Shown: positions 45,541 through 55,720 of the stretch, one piece after another
How the letters are laid out: the number at the start of each line of letters is the position of its first letter
How positions within the stretch are numbered: position 1 is the stretch's first letter
Assembly: GCA_030248195.1 (NCBI GenBank)
Contig: JASAND010015681.1
Coordinates: forward strand, 1-64,000
DNA length: 64,000 bases
Source: Trissonchulus latispiculum
Taxonomy: Eukaryota; Nematoda; Enoplea; Enoplida; Ironidae
Reading direction: 5' to 3'
The notes under the pieces: model-generated
Told to the model about the DNA's origin: nothing
The model's input: the letters and a program-made list of their open reading frames with translations, nothing else
The model's database searches: none
Program-made: the position numbers and the translations under genes

Positions 45541-45551
45541 TAATATACAGA

Positions 45552-48500
45552 ATGCCTGATCCTGCAGAAACGGGAGGGGGGACACCTCCCAACCCACCTG
45601 AACAGCCGGAATCTCCTCCGTCCACGCCGCCACCGGCTGGACCTGAAAACGTTGCTTTAACTGCCCTAACGAAAACTTTGACCGAATTTAATGCTGTAGT
45701 CAGAGCTCAAGGGGTAGCCACTGCTTTCAGTTCAGTGCCCATCCACCATGGTCACTCCTCGGAATCGTTTGAAGAGCACGTCGAAAAATACGAAAGGTTT
45801 TGTAGCGTAATGAATTTTGATGAATGGCAAAAGGTACACACTTTCTCAAGTTCCTTGAAAGGGCGTGCTCTCGAACTCTTCCGATCTGTGCCCAAGGATA
45901 GCAGGGGCAAATGGACTGAACTGATCGCAGAAGCTAAGAAGATTATGGTACCCCCGCATACCGCGCTTCACGCCTCGTCCCTAATGTTCCAGGTGAAACA
46001 AGAAAAGGGAGAACCTGTAGCTGATTATCTCATGCGTTTGAATAGGTACGCTCGCCTTAGTTTTAAGGAGGAGGACGGGTTCACCGACAAACAAGTTGAA
46101 CTGCTAAAATTGCGACTGTTTCTTTTCGGATTGAGAACCGATCTCAAAAACAGAGTGCCTCCGGGGTGTACTACGTTAGCTAAGGCTGTTGAGAGGGCTC
46201 AGTTGGCAGAAGGAGAGTACCCGGGGGAGGGATACCCTTCCTTCTTGGAACCTAATTTTCGAGCAGAGCAGGACGCTCCAGCAGCAATTGCCGAGGCAGA
46301 AAAAGCTGTTAGAGATTTGAAGATTCGTTTTGAAAAGTTTGAGGCTGAAAACTCCAAAAAAGCGTCCAGTGCTGGAAAGTCTGAACGTTCACGAGACCTG
46401 CCCCCCGGTACCACCTGTTTTAACTGTAATAAGCCCGGACATGTCCGACGTGAGTGCCGACAACCGGGAGGGGGAGCTTATCAGGCAAGAAACCAAAATT
46501 TTCAGTCTAACCGTGGGTCTTTTCGAAATTCTGAACGAAATCGAAATTATGACAATCGAAATGGACAGGGGCGTGACAATTACGATCGTGGTAGATACAA
46601 TGACAATAATGGAAATGGTAATAGGGACCGTTATGACAACAGGAATAATAGGAATTATGACGGTAGAGATAACAGAAATTATGAGCGTAGAGATGATAGG
46701 AATTATGATCCACAGTATAGGAATGAACGGTATCGACCTGACAACCGGCGAGACAATGGTCAACCGAACGACCGAAGGGATCAGCGGTCTGATCTCCCTT
46801 CGGAGATGAGACGTGAGTACGGGCCTAAATTCGCAGTCTCTCGATCTAGAGTTCAGGGAGACGGGTACTATCACGAAGACTCCGGTAGGGATCGACATTA
46901 CTCGGGGTCCTCTGCCTACTCGGGCAGTGATCGTTCGGAATATCACAGTCATAGGCAGTATTACAGTCGACAGCCTCGGTCTGACTCCGGGTCGGCTGGC
47001 CAATACTCTGCTCGCTCAGTACGGGCAGTTTCCCCCCAATGTGTGCGGCACGCGAAAAGGTGCCTTACTTCACCGCATTTTTCGCACCGAATTCTGATGT
47101 GTCGACAGCCCATGGTTTGCACCTGTCGACCAGAACGTTACGAGCCACCCTGCTTGCTGAGAGGCGCGCTCACTCCTAGTACTGTAACCTCAACTGATGA
47201 GGAGCTGTTCATTCCTATCTCTAACTCTGACGACGTAAGTCCGCGAAACTATGAAAGTTATCGCGAAACGAAAGTGGGTACTAAATCTCATACCGTTGCT
47301 GTTCAGTGTGAACTTTATTCAGATAAATTGTTGGAAATTCTCGAGAAGGAAACCGAAAAACCAAAGACTTTCGACTTTTCACTACTTTTAATACCATTTT
47401 GGTCTCTCTTTTCGGCCGTCCGTTCACTGAGAAAACTCGGTACGCCCATCTTTTGGCTTATGATGGGCCTACTACTGTCAACCGCTAGTGCTCAGTCGGC
47501 TACTGAAACAGGGTCGTCTCATTTTTTGGCAGACGAAATAGCTAAGATAGGTACGGTTGTGTTGCCTCGTTGGGGAGCTGTCTTGAGTCCCGCGGGTATA
47601 GGGGTGATATCTCAGAAAACTGAGTATTTGGCTTTGATTGTGCAGTTGGCGGTGCCCCCTATCTCGCCACAGTGGAAACCCCCTGAGTGGGCCAATGAGG
47701 AGGATTGTATCGATCTTAATACGGGTAAAGCTAAGACAGATCAGTATTGTGTGCGAATGATAAATCAGAGTTGTCCTCAGCATGATTTTTTGGAACAAGA
47801 AATTGATCAGATAAAAGCGGAATACCGAAAACTTTATTCGGGAGTTTTGAACACAAATTTCTATTCTAAATTACTAGCTAGTCTATGCCGATCTACCCCT
47901 GGAGTTTGTACTTCTTACCCGCCTATAGAGCCAGGTAGGCAGCGTCATAAACGTTTTATCGAATTTCTGTTAGCTGGCGCATTGGGAATAGGTGGTATAG
48001 CCAACAGCCTGTCAAACTCCTACCATCTGGGCAAGTTAGACGCTAAGGTAAATGCCGTGGAACAGGGATTTCATATTCTTCGGGATGAGCAGATCAAAAT
48101 TACAGATTCGGTTCGGAAAATCGTACACGCAAACGAGCAAGTTTATGCCTTTCTGCATCACACAGTTCAAGATCTGACCACGCTCATTATTCGTGCAAGA
48201 TGCTCTAACTTTTCGTACATGCGACAAATTTACATGCAACTATTAGCTCACATTTTCACTTCCTCTTTACGGGAAGGCTTAAATTCTGTGATGCATGCCG
48301 GGTTGCGTTCCGAAATTACTCCCGGACTCGTTAATTTGCAAACTCTGAAAGGAATAATCAAAACACATCCCTCCTTGCGCAATTCACTGCTAAGCCAGGA
48401 ACCTAGTCTCATCTATCAATTTGGCAAAGTCTATCCTATTAAGATTGATTTTAACTCGCTCCGATTTGGATTCATGCTCGAAATCCCTGTACCACTGGAA

Positions 48501-51500
48501 CAGGAGGTAAGACCACTGTACGCAGTGCACAACTTAGGTTACAACTCTAGGTTACACGGCATCACCACCCTGGCCCCTATGCCGGACTACGCCCAACGGT
48601 TGGACTCCGGTGAAGTCCGTGAGATCGACGTAACCGAATGTAAAACCGCACCTGGTCTTTGGTTTTGTCCCCCGAATGCTATCGTTACAAGCCTGAGAGC
48701 TAAGTGTCTACAAATCCTTATTTCATTCTCCGAAGATAGGGTAGAGAAAGAGTTTAGCACTTGTAAGGACTATGTCAAAGTGAAGGTCTTGGACAACTCC
48801 ACCGAATATCGTACCACGCCCGCGGGCGTGCTCATTCGGACCAACTATACCGAAGTCATTGTAGCTAGGTCGCCGTCTCTGAATCATGTGGCCGAAGGAG
48901 AGAGAGTGCCAGTGCCAGAAACGGGCACGCTCTGGTTCGAACACGGCCGTTATCTGCATCTTATCATAGGAAACACTATTCTTACTAGTACGTTAGGAAT
49001 CGCTAGGACTACTGTCACCTTAGCCGATCTCAAGGAAACAGTCGTGCCTGCCCCTTTAGGTAGGATACCATTACATTTCACTGAGCTATCTACCGCTGAA
49101 TACGAGAATGAACAGGCTCGGAACCTCATACAGGACCAAATGAAGGAATATGTACACCTGCCTTTTGTACCCTTGCAACTTAACCATGGGCTGTTTATGG
49201 TAATAATTGTCGTGATTATTGGATGTGTCATAGTGTTCTGGGTTACGCCATGTGGTCGCAAATTCAGAAACCGAATTCGAGGTAAGTGCCACCGTAAACC
49301 TGACACTAACGCCGCAGCACCAGTGATTTCCGCGCCCTCAAACGGCCGTCGATTAACGGAACGACTTTTTAGTGACGATGAAGAAGAAGCCCCTATAGAA
49401 TTGGGTTCCTTAGCTGTAAATGATGAACGGATCCCCTTGCGACCCGTCAGTAGATCTCTAGACTACGATAAGTTACGTAAGGCTGCTAATAGATGTCAGG
49501 CCACTTCTAAAGCTATCTCTAGGGACACGTCCTACGCTTCTTCCATGTCCGATTATAATGTTAAGGACAGTGACGCTTCCGCCAACCTTTTATCAGATGA
49601 GAGAATTGACTGCGCCTCCCCTACTATAGATATGAGTCTAGATAAGAAACATAGGAATGAGCGACATATAGTCCGGTTCTCATGCCAGCGGCCACTTGAG
49701 AAACAAGACTCGGGAGATGAGACCACTGACTCATCGCTAGTTTCTTACTCCGACGCGGCTACCAGTCCTTTGAAACGCCGAGTCTCTCATTCCACTGCTA
49801 ACACTGGGAATTCTCAGGTTCAAACACGTTCCCTCGTGGGGAACCCTAATAGAACTATCAACGCACACTCTGTACTTATGGTTCGAACTGTACCTTTGCT
49901 TATGACGTTATTGATCCTAGGACAAACTGTAGATGCTTTGTTTGACACAGGATCGCTTGTCTCAGTCATGACTACTGGGCTGGTGCGACAACTCAAACTA
50001 GACGTGCTTCCGGTAGAAATACCACAATATTTGCAAACTGCTAACGGCGGGAAGTGTGAAATTGTAGGGACCATAACTGTGCCTGTTCTATTTCATAGGA
50101 ATCGGGAATCCCTACCGATTCACGATTGGACCTTTGTAGTGGTAAATAACCTTACGGTCGACTGCATTATAGGATCTGACTTTATGACTAGCTTTCCTGG
50201 GGAAATCTCACTCGATCTGGGACAGCACACTATTACTTGGCCTACGCTGAACGGGAAAAACGTCACGATTCCTCTGAAATTACCCGTGACCTCTAGGAAT
50301 CGCGAGATACATCTAATTGGTACCCTACCCTCTCAGACTAGGAACCACGGGGAATATCGGGCTAATACCCCAGTATTACACCGACCGCTGCCCATGATCT
50401 TTGTGAACCTAAACGGACGCCCCATACAGACCTTAGTTGACACTGGAGCAAATCTGAGTTTGATGAGTGAAAACTTGGCTAACTTTCTGAAATTAGCCAT
50501 TAAACCGCTAGTACACCCGCCTCGCGCCGAAGGCATAAACGGTCAAACCTTGAAATTTAGGGGTATTGTCAAATTACCTGTTGAATTCTATGACTCTCCC
50601 GGGATTAAAATTGAACATTCTTTTCTGGTTCCCAAGGGGTTAGCCGAGGACTGCCTTTTAGGGACTGACTTCTTGCATGAGCATGGCGGGGACCTCAACC
50701 TTAGCTTTCACAAGGGAGAACTGAGTTTACTAAAAGCCGGTAAACCCCCCATGGTAGCTAAGATAATACAACAATCCCCGGTTACAGAAACCGCTTATAG
50801 GGTATCTGCTATGAAGCAGGTCATTATTCCCCCTTATGCTGAGGTAGCCGTACCTGCGCTAGTAGAAAGTGTAGAGTCTCTTAAGTATGACGGATTATTT
50901 GAACCGGACGTAACTAAGTTTGAGGGTAATACCGGTGCAGTTCAGGCCTTTCCTGCCATGGTAGATTTGAGATCACGCTGCGTACCGGTACTCATGCGAA
51001 ACGGGACTGGGCAACCAGTAACGGTTTACGAGAACTCTACTTTAGGTAATGTAACGCCCCGTAATAGGGTTGGGCATCGGGAACCACAAGTCAAATATGA
51101 GGAGGTCATCAACGAATACGGGGAAGTTGTGAAGTTGGACAATCGGTTTAAATCTAATCCTAAAACGAGTCGGGAGGGACACCACTTTCGAATAAATTCT
51201 TTGAAGAATGTTGAGTCATGTTCCGTGAAAGACCTGCCCGAAGCTATGCAGGCAATTTCGTTTGATGAGGACTCTTTGAATGAAACTGAAAAAGGACAAT
51301 TTCTGGGGCTTCTCCGCCAAAACAAGCACTGTTTCTCGCAACACTCTTTTGACATAGGGAAATGTACCATTTTTAAGGCTCACATCAACACCGGGGACGC
51401 TAAACCTATTTATGCTACACCCTATCGTCTACCTGTACATTTGCGACAGCCTCTGTTAGAGGAGCTGACTGAGATGTTGAAATACGGTCTAATCCGTCCG

Positions 51501-54500
51501 TCTTCTAGTCCATGGAGTTCCCCCATGATTTACGTACCTAAGCCAGGCGGGAAGTTGCGACTATGCGTTGATTTTAGACGAGTAAATAAAATTAGCGATC
51601 CCGATATTTACCCGATTCCTCGCATCGATGATATTATGACCTCTCTCAAGGGTTCAAAGTACTTCTCTACGATAGATCTAAGTAAGGGATTTAATCAAAT
51701 TGAGTTGGATGAAGATTCTAAAGCAAAAGCCAGTTTCAATACTTTTCATGGGCAATTTGAATACAATGTTTTGCCGTTCGGGCTAAAATGTGCACCAGGA
51801 AATTTTCAAAGATGCATGGAGCGAATTTTGGGAGATTTGCAATGGAAAAAGTGTATTATTTACATTGATGACATTCTGATTTTCTCCAAAACCTTCTCTG
51901 AACATCTCGAAATTATGCAAGAGGTTTTTGACCGACTGCGGGCTGCTGATTTGAAAATGAATCCGGGAAAATGTCATTTTCTTAAAAAATCTGTTACTTA
52001 CCTGGGACACATCATTTCTGAACAGGGAGTTGAACCCTTGAAGGAGAGAATTCAGGCAATACATGATTTAGCGGTACCTAAGACGCTTAAAGACGTTGAG
52101 AGTTTTCTAGGAATGTGTGCGTATTACGCTAAGTTTATCAAGGGATTCGCCCATCTAGCTTCCCCCTTGTATTCTCTCAAGAAAAAAGGAGTACGGTTTG
52201 TGTGGAATAATACACACCAGCAATCTTTCGAATTGCTCAAAAGGAGTCTTGTTGAGGCCCCTGTACTGGCCCACCCCGATCTAGCTAAGGGATTTGTCTT
52301 ACATACTGATGCATCTGATCTGGGTTTGGGAGCGGTTCTATCGCAAGAGCAGGACGACGGAAAGTACCACCCCGTCGCTTACGCGGCCAGGTCTCTAAAA
52401 AAGTATGAACGGAATTACTCCACCCACGATAAAGAATGTTTAGCCATGAAATTTGGTATCGAGCACTTTAGACATTATTTGTACGGTGGACCGCCTTTCA
52501 CTCTTTTTACCGATCATTCAGCTCTGCGTTGGTTAATGAAACACCCCCCACGAAATTCACGATTAGCTAGGTGGCAAATGACCTTCTCTGAGTATGACTT
52601 TGAGATTAAGCATAGGAACAATCCTCAGTTAAGGAATGCTGATGGACTATCTAGGAACCCCTTGTTTGCGGACGTAGCAAAGGGATTACCTGGAGAGGAA
52701 CAGAACGGTGAGCGACAGTCAGTACGATTTCACCAGGAAGATAGCGATGATTTAGTAGCTCATATTAACTCTGTGGTTGTCAAAGGGGAAGGAAGGGAAA
52801 GTCGTGCTTTTCAACTACCCAAGATTTCAAAGGCTCAGGCAAAAAAGAGTGTTACTACTGTGCGCTCCAAAGTTTCGCGTATTTCTCAGCAGTCAGAATC
52901 TGAAAATTCAGAAGAAAGTCAACCGTCCCCTCAAAAACAACCTAAAATTCGTTCTCAGGTGGGTGACGTTTCGGATAGCGAACACATTAGCAAACCAACG
53001 CTTGCCAGTTTGAGGAAGAAGCGTGACATCTGCCCCTCCTCCACTTCTGAGGAAGAACCGGTAAGGGAAGAGTTTCGCTCCGAAACAGGACGACCAAAAC
53101 GAAAGGAGCATGCGCATCTGGTTTTTAGTCAAATGTTCGATGTTGCAGTACGCGATAAGTCTAACGTTACTCTTAATCCAAAGTCCTGGAAAAAGCTGCA
53201 GCAGTTGCAAGCCGAAGATCTTTTATTGGGCGAAATTATTGAGTATAAAGTTAACAAGAATTTACCTAGTAACTTTAATCGCGCTGTCCGCATCGCCGCG
53301 CTCTCCGAACACTGCGATATGAGGGATGGGGTTTTGGTGCATCTTGAACGGTTTAGGGACACCGTGCTAGAGGTATTAGCCGTACCCGAAAGTTTGCGCT
53401 CCGAAGCTCTCGCTGCTTGTCATGATAGCCCCTATGCTGCACACGGCGGTTGCAATAAAACTTCGTTTCGACTATCTGAACACTTTTGGTGGCCAGGCAT
53501 GCACGCTGATGCAAAACAGTGGGTTAAATCTTGTCCTCGGTGTCAAAAAAGGAAGGGACCCCCAAAAAACCCCAAGGCTCTATTAAGACACGCTCCACTT
53601 CCCGTAGAACCTTTTGAACGGGTCCATTGCGATTTAATGGATATCTCGAAAGCGTCTAAAAGCGGCATGAAGCATATACTCAGTTTCATTGATGCGTTTT
53701 CTAAATACGTGATTGCCGTGCCTATCAAGAACAAGCGCGCGTATACAATCGCTCAAACTTTCCTTGAGTTTATTGTCCTGCAATATGGATCACCAAAGGA
53801 ACTAGTCTCCGATCAAGGCAAGGAATTTGTGGCAGCGCTTAATAAAGAAATTTGCGCTCTCGTGCAAACTCGAAAGTTAGAAACTACGCGCTATCATCCC
53901 GCCGCTAACGGTCAGGTCGAGCGCTGGCATCGCACGCTGTTAGACATGTTAAGCACTGTTACCGAAAACCATCTAGAATGGGATAACATGGTACCATTCT
54001 GTCAGTTTGCTTATAACACTTCAGTGAACGCCACCACAGGTGAAACACCGCATTATCTTCTGCATGCATGGGACCCTGTATTGCCTAGTGCCACGAATGT
54101 AGCTATACCCACTGATCGTAAATATGCCGGATTTGATTATGTTAATAATGCCACGGAAGCTCTGCAACTAGCCTGGTCACTCGCCCGCGAAAAGACGGGA
54201 GCGGCTCAGGAAACGCAAGATCGTAATTATAACCGTAATGCCGTAGAACCCACCTTCCGTGTAGGGGATCTGGTTATGATTAAGGCCTCTAATGTAGCTA
54301 AGAAAGATCAGGTGTATAAGTTGTTAGACAAGCGTGTGGGACCTTACCGTATTGACAAGATTTTCGGTTGTGTTGCCGAGGTGTATCCTGCTGGCAACCG
54401 ACGCGCCAAACGAATTAAGGTACAGTTTAACAATATGGTACCGTGCGTTGAGCCACGCGTCATTACTGCACCTGTCCACCAACACGAAGGGGATTCCACT

Positions 54501-55373
54501 GACACGTCCGATCATTCTGAATGTGAAATTTCTAAACTACCCGACTCAGGACAGTCTGTCCCGAAGAAAGACTCCCCAATCGATCACCCTGTGCAACCCC
54601 AAAAGAGAGAAAATAAACATTTACAGATAGAAAAGGAGAAACCCAAGCCAACTGCTCCTGCACGATCAAAAACGCCTATTGACCTAGAAAACGCTAAACC
54701 ACCCAAACCGGAACCCGCTCGAAGGAGATCTTCTGCCAGACTGGCAGAGAAACACCGTACTCCGGAACCACCACCGGAACCTAAAGTGGAGCGCCCACCA
54801 CTATCGCCGAAACAACAGAAAAGTTTACCTCCGTTGCACATTAAATACCCAGACTCCGAATCGGAATCTGACAGCGCACTCGTTTTCTTAGGAGATGAGC
54901 CTCTTTCACAGGAAGCTGATCCAGAGTTATACCAACGACGAAACTTCTTTAATCCCATCGACGGAGAGTGGCAAAAACGCATTGCACGGACTTATGGTCT
55001 TAAGATCAGACACGAGTTACCCGGAATGCTGCGTCATATGCCACTGTATGAACCCTATGAAGTAATAGACGTATTAGGAGATGGGAATTGTTATTATAGG
55101 GCTTTATCTTTAGCTATTACCGGTTTGGAAGATTCCTGGAGGGATATTAAACGGGGACTTCTTGAATTTTTGGAATCTAACGAACACAAGCGGCGTTTTC
55201 AAGCCCTGTACCCAAAAATCAATGAGGTGAAGGAGAGATTAACCAAGGCTGCCAAATTTGCCACTGATGATGAGATCTTTCTAACTGCCGCTTGGTTAAA
55301 AACTACCATTATGTCTTACTCTAAATACGGTAAACTTTGGGCTTGGCAACTCTTCCCCCCACTGCCCTTTTAG
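45552..55373 (+). CDS. Gag-Env-PR-PR-RT-RNaseH-IN-OTU polyprotein, 3,273 codons
   Basis: Domains in order. The retrotransposon Gag capsid spans ~40-225, with a CX2CX4HX4C zinc knuckle at C289-C302 and an Arg/Asn/Asp/Tyr-rich tail. Env-like region: signal-anchor-like segment ~622-647, several Cys and N-glycosylation sequons, a furin-type RQRHKR site ending at R801 followed by a hydrophobic Gly/Ala-rich fusion-peptide-like stretch and a heptad region, and a transmembrane segment ~1214-1233. Two retropepsins: DTG at 1465-1467 with IIGSDF, and DTG at 1630-1632 with LLGTDF. RT spans ~1950-2150 with YIDD at 2104-2107; RNase H has its TDAS at 2252-2255. Integrase has zinc ligands H2624, H2631, C2661 and C2664 and catalytic D2694, D2754 and E2790 (D-D-35-E). 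A Pro/Lys/Glu-rich linker leads to an OTU domain with DGNC at 3177-3180. The stop falls inside the OTU domain. The ATG at 45552 was chosen because it opens just after the leader and before the Gag domain. Env between Gag and Pol is abnormal for this group. Confidence 0.92.
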   Translation: MPDPAETGGGTPPNPPEQPESPPSTPPPAGPENVALTALTKTLTEFNAVVRAQGVATAFSSVPIHHGHSSESFEEHVEKYERFCSVMNFDEWQKVHTFSSSLKGRALELFRSVPKDSRGKWTELIAEAKKIMVPPHTALHASSLMFQVKQEKGEPVADYLMRLNRYARLSFKEEDGFTDKQVELLKLRLFLFGLRTDLKNRVPPGCTTLAKAVERAQLAEGEYPGEGYPSFLEPNFRAEQDAPAAIAEAEKAVRDLKIRFEKFEAENSKKASSAGKSERSRDLPPGTTCFNCNKPGHVRRECRQPGGGAYQARNQNFQSNRGSFRNSERNRNYDNRNGQGRDNYDRGRYNDNNGNGNRDRYDNRNNRNYDGRDNRNYERRDDRNYDPQYRNERYRPDNRRDNGQPNDRRDQRSDLPSEMRREYGPKFAVSRSRVQGDGYYHEDSGRDRHYSGSSAYSGSDRSEYHSHRQYYSRQPRSDSGSAGQYSARSVRAVSPQCVRHAKRCLTSPHFSHRILMCRQPMVCTCRPERYEPPCLLRGALTPSTVTSTDEELFIPISNSDDVSPRNYESYRETKVGTKSHTVAVQCELYSDKLLEILEKETEKPKTFDFSLLLIPFWSLFSAVRSLRKLGTPIFWLMMGLLLSTASAQSATETGSSHFLADEIAKIGTVVLPRWGAVLSPAGIGVISQKTEYLALIVQLAVPPISPQWKPPEWANEEDCIDLNTGKAKTDQYCVRMINQSCPQHDFLEQEIDQIKAEYRKLYSGVLNTNFYSKLLASLCRSTPGVCTSYPPIEPGRQRHKRFIEFLLAGALGIGGIANSLSNSYHLGKLDAKVNAVEQGFHILRDEQIKITDSVRKIVHANEQVYAFLHHTVQDLTTLIIRARCSNFSYMRQIYMQLLAHIFTSSLREGLNSVMHAGLRSEITPGLVNLQTLKGIIKTHPSLRNSLLSQEPSLIYQFGKVYPIKIDFNSLRFGFMLEIPVPLEQEVRPLYAVHNLGYNSRLHGITTLAPMPDYAQRLDSGEVREIDVTECKTAPGLWFCPPNAIVTSLRAKCLQILISFSEDRVEKEFSTCKDYVKVKVLDNSTEYRTTPAGVLIRTNYTEVIVARSPSLNHVAEGERVPVPETGTLWFEHGRYLHLIIGNTILTSTLGIARTTVTLADLKETVVPAPLGRIPLHFTELSTAEYENEQARNLIQDQMKEYVHLPFVPLQLNHGLFMVIIVVIIGCVIVFWVTPCGRKFRNRIRGKCHRKPDTNAAAPVISAPSNGRRLTERLFSDDEEEAPIELGSLAVNDERIPLRPVSRSLDYDKLRKAANRCQATSKAISRDTSYASSMSDYNVKDSDASANLLSDERIDCASPTIDMSLDKKHRNERHIVRFSCQRPLEKQDSGDETTDSSLVSYSDAATSPLKRRVSHSTANTGNSQVQTRSLVGNPNRTINAHSVLMVRTVPLLMTLLILGQTVDALFDTGSLVSVMTTGLVRQLKLDVLPVEIPQYLQTANGGKCEIVGTITVPVLFHRNRESLPIHDWTFVVVNNLTVDCIIGSDFMTSFPGEISLDLGQHTITWPTLNGKNVTIPLKLPVTSRNREIHLIGTLPSQTRNHGEYRANTPVLHRPLPMIFVNLNGRPIQTLVDTGANLSLMSENLANFLKLAIKPLVHPPRAEGINGQTLKFRGIVKLPVEFYDSPGIKIEHSFLVPKGLAEDCLLGTDFLHEHGGDLNLSFHKGELSLLKAGKPPMVAKIIQQSPVTETAYRVSAMKQVIIPPYAEVAVPALVESVESLKYDGLFEPDVTKFEGNTGAVQAFPAMVDLRSRCVPVLMRNGTGQPVTVYENSTLGNVTPRNRVGHREPQVKYEEVINEYGEVVKLDNRFKSNPKTSREGHHFRINSLKNVESCSVKDLPEAMQAISFDEDSLNETEKGQFLGLLRQNKHCFSQHSFDIGKCTIFKAHINTGDAKPIYATPYRLPVHLRQPLLEELTEMLKYGLIRPSSSPWSSPMIYVPKPGGKLRLCVDFRRVNKISDPDIYPIPRIDDIMTSLKGSKYFSTIDLSKGFNQIELDEDSKAKASFNTFHGQFEYNVLPFGLKCAPGNFQRCMERILGDLQWKKCIIYIDDILIFSKTFSEHLEIMQEVFDRLRAADLKMNPGKCHFLKKSVTYLGHIISEQGVEPLKERIQAIHDLAVPKTLKDVESFLGMCAYYAKFIKGFAHLASPLYSLKKKGVRFVWNNTHQQSFELLKRSLVEAPVLAHPDLAKGFVLHTDASDLGLGAVLSQEQDDGKYHPVAYAARSLKKYERNYSTHDKECLAMKFGIEHFRHYLYGGPPFTLFTDHSALRWLMKHPPRNSRLARWQMTFSEYDFEIKHRNNPQLRNADGLSRNPLFADVAKGLPGEEQNGERQSVRFHQEDSDDLVAHINSVVVKGEGRESRAFQLPKISKAQAKKSVTTVRSKVSRISQQSESENSEESQPSPQKQPKIRSQVGDVSDSEHISKPTLASLRKKRDICPSSTSEEEPVREEFRSETGRPKRKEHAHLVFSQMFDVAVRDKSNVTLNPKSWKKLQQLQAEDLLLGEIIEYKVNKNLPSNFNRAVRIAALSEHCDMRDGVLVHLERFRDTVLEVLAVPESLRSEALAACHDSPYAAHGGCNKTSFRLSEHFWWPGMHADAKQWVKSCPRCQKRKGPPKNPKALLRHAPLPVEPFERVHCDLMDISKASKSGMKHILSFIDAFSKYVIAVPIKNKRAYTIAQTFLEFIVLQYGSPKELVSDQGKEFVAALNKEICALVQTRKLETTRYHPAANGQVERWHRTLLDMLSTVTENHLEWDNMVPFCQFAYNTSVNATTGETPHYLLHAWDPVLPSATNVAIPTDRKYAGFDYVNNATEALQLAWSLAREKTGAAQETQDRNYNRNAVEPTFRVGDLVMIKASNVAKKDQVYKLLDKRVGPYRIDKIFGCVAEVYPAGNRRAKRIKVQFNNMVPCVEPRVITAPVHQHEGDSTDTSDHSECEISKLPDSGQSVPKKDSPIDHPVQPQKRENKHLQIEKEKPKPTAPARSKTPIDLENAKPPKPEPARRRSSARLAEKHRTPEPPPEPKVERPPLSPKQQKSLPPLHIKYPDSESESDSALVFLGDEPLSQEADPELYQRRNFFNPIDGEWQKRIARTYGLKIRHELPGMLRHMPLYEPYEVIDVLGDGNCYYRALSLAITGLEDSWRDIKRGLLEFLESNEHKRRFQALYPKINEVKERLTKAAKFATDDEIFLTAAWLKTTIMSYSKYGKLWAWQLFPPLPF

Positions 55374-55720
55374 GAAAACAGGTCAAAATGGAACAAAATT
55401 CCCTTTACATCTACAACATTAACAGTGATCACTTCATGGTAGTGTTATCCGTTCGCGAGCCTCCCCATGGGAGTTGGCCCACCGGCAAGGCACCAAAATT
55501 AAGTGTACTCGAACTAGTTACGAGCTCCTCTAACTCTTCTTCGCCTACTGAAGCTACGGCTAAGCAAAACGCTTTAAAAGCTCAACCCGATTTTGAACGA
55601 ATGTTTTCCGAAAGTCCACTTTTCTCAGGGCCTAACGCCATTTTTAGAAATCCGTTTCGAAGATTTCAACGTTCTAACGAATCTTCGGACGAGCGACACT
55701 CAGGTCCGTCTGAGAGGTAG
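55374..55720 (+). pseudogene. OTU-domain C-terminus in the -1 frame (continuation of the polyprotein)
   Basis: This frame is open from ~55337 and overlaps the end of the big frame. It carries the sequence expected after the N-terminal OTU half: a YIYNINSDHF segment with the likely catalytic His (codon 55430-55432), then VVLSV. A ~85-residue Ser/Pro-rich tail follows to the stop at 55718-55720. The two frames meet around CTTCCCCCCA (C6 at 55355-55360), so either -1 ribosomal slippage or a one-base contraction of the C run separates them. OTU proteases are cysteine proteases that remove ubiquitin-type modifiers; the role here (deubiquitination of host or viral proteins) is inference. Confidence 0.75.

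Noticed and set aside
46389..47003. 204-codon minus-strand frame opposite the Gag tail
   Set aside because: Shadow of the Arg/Asn/Asp-rich Gag tail; Ile/Val-rich low-complexity product with no other support.
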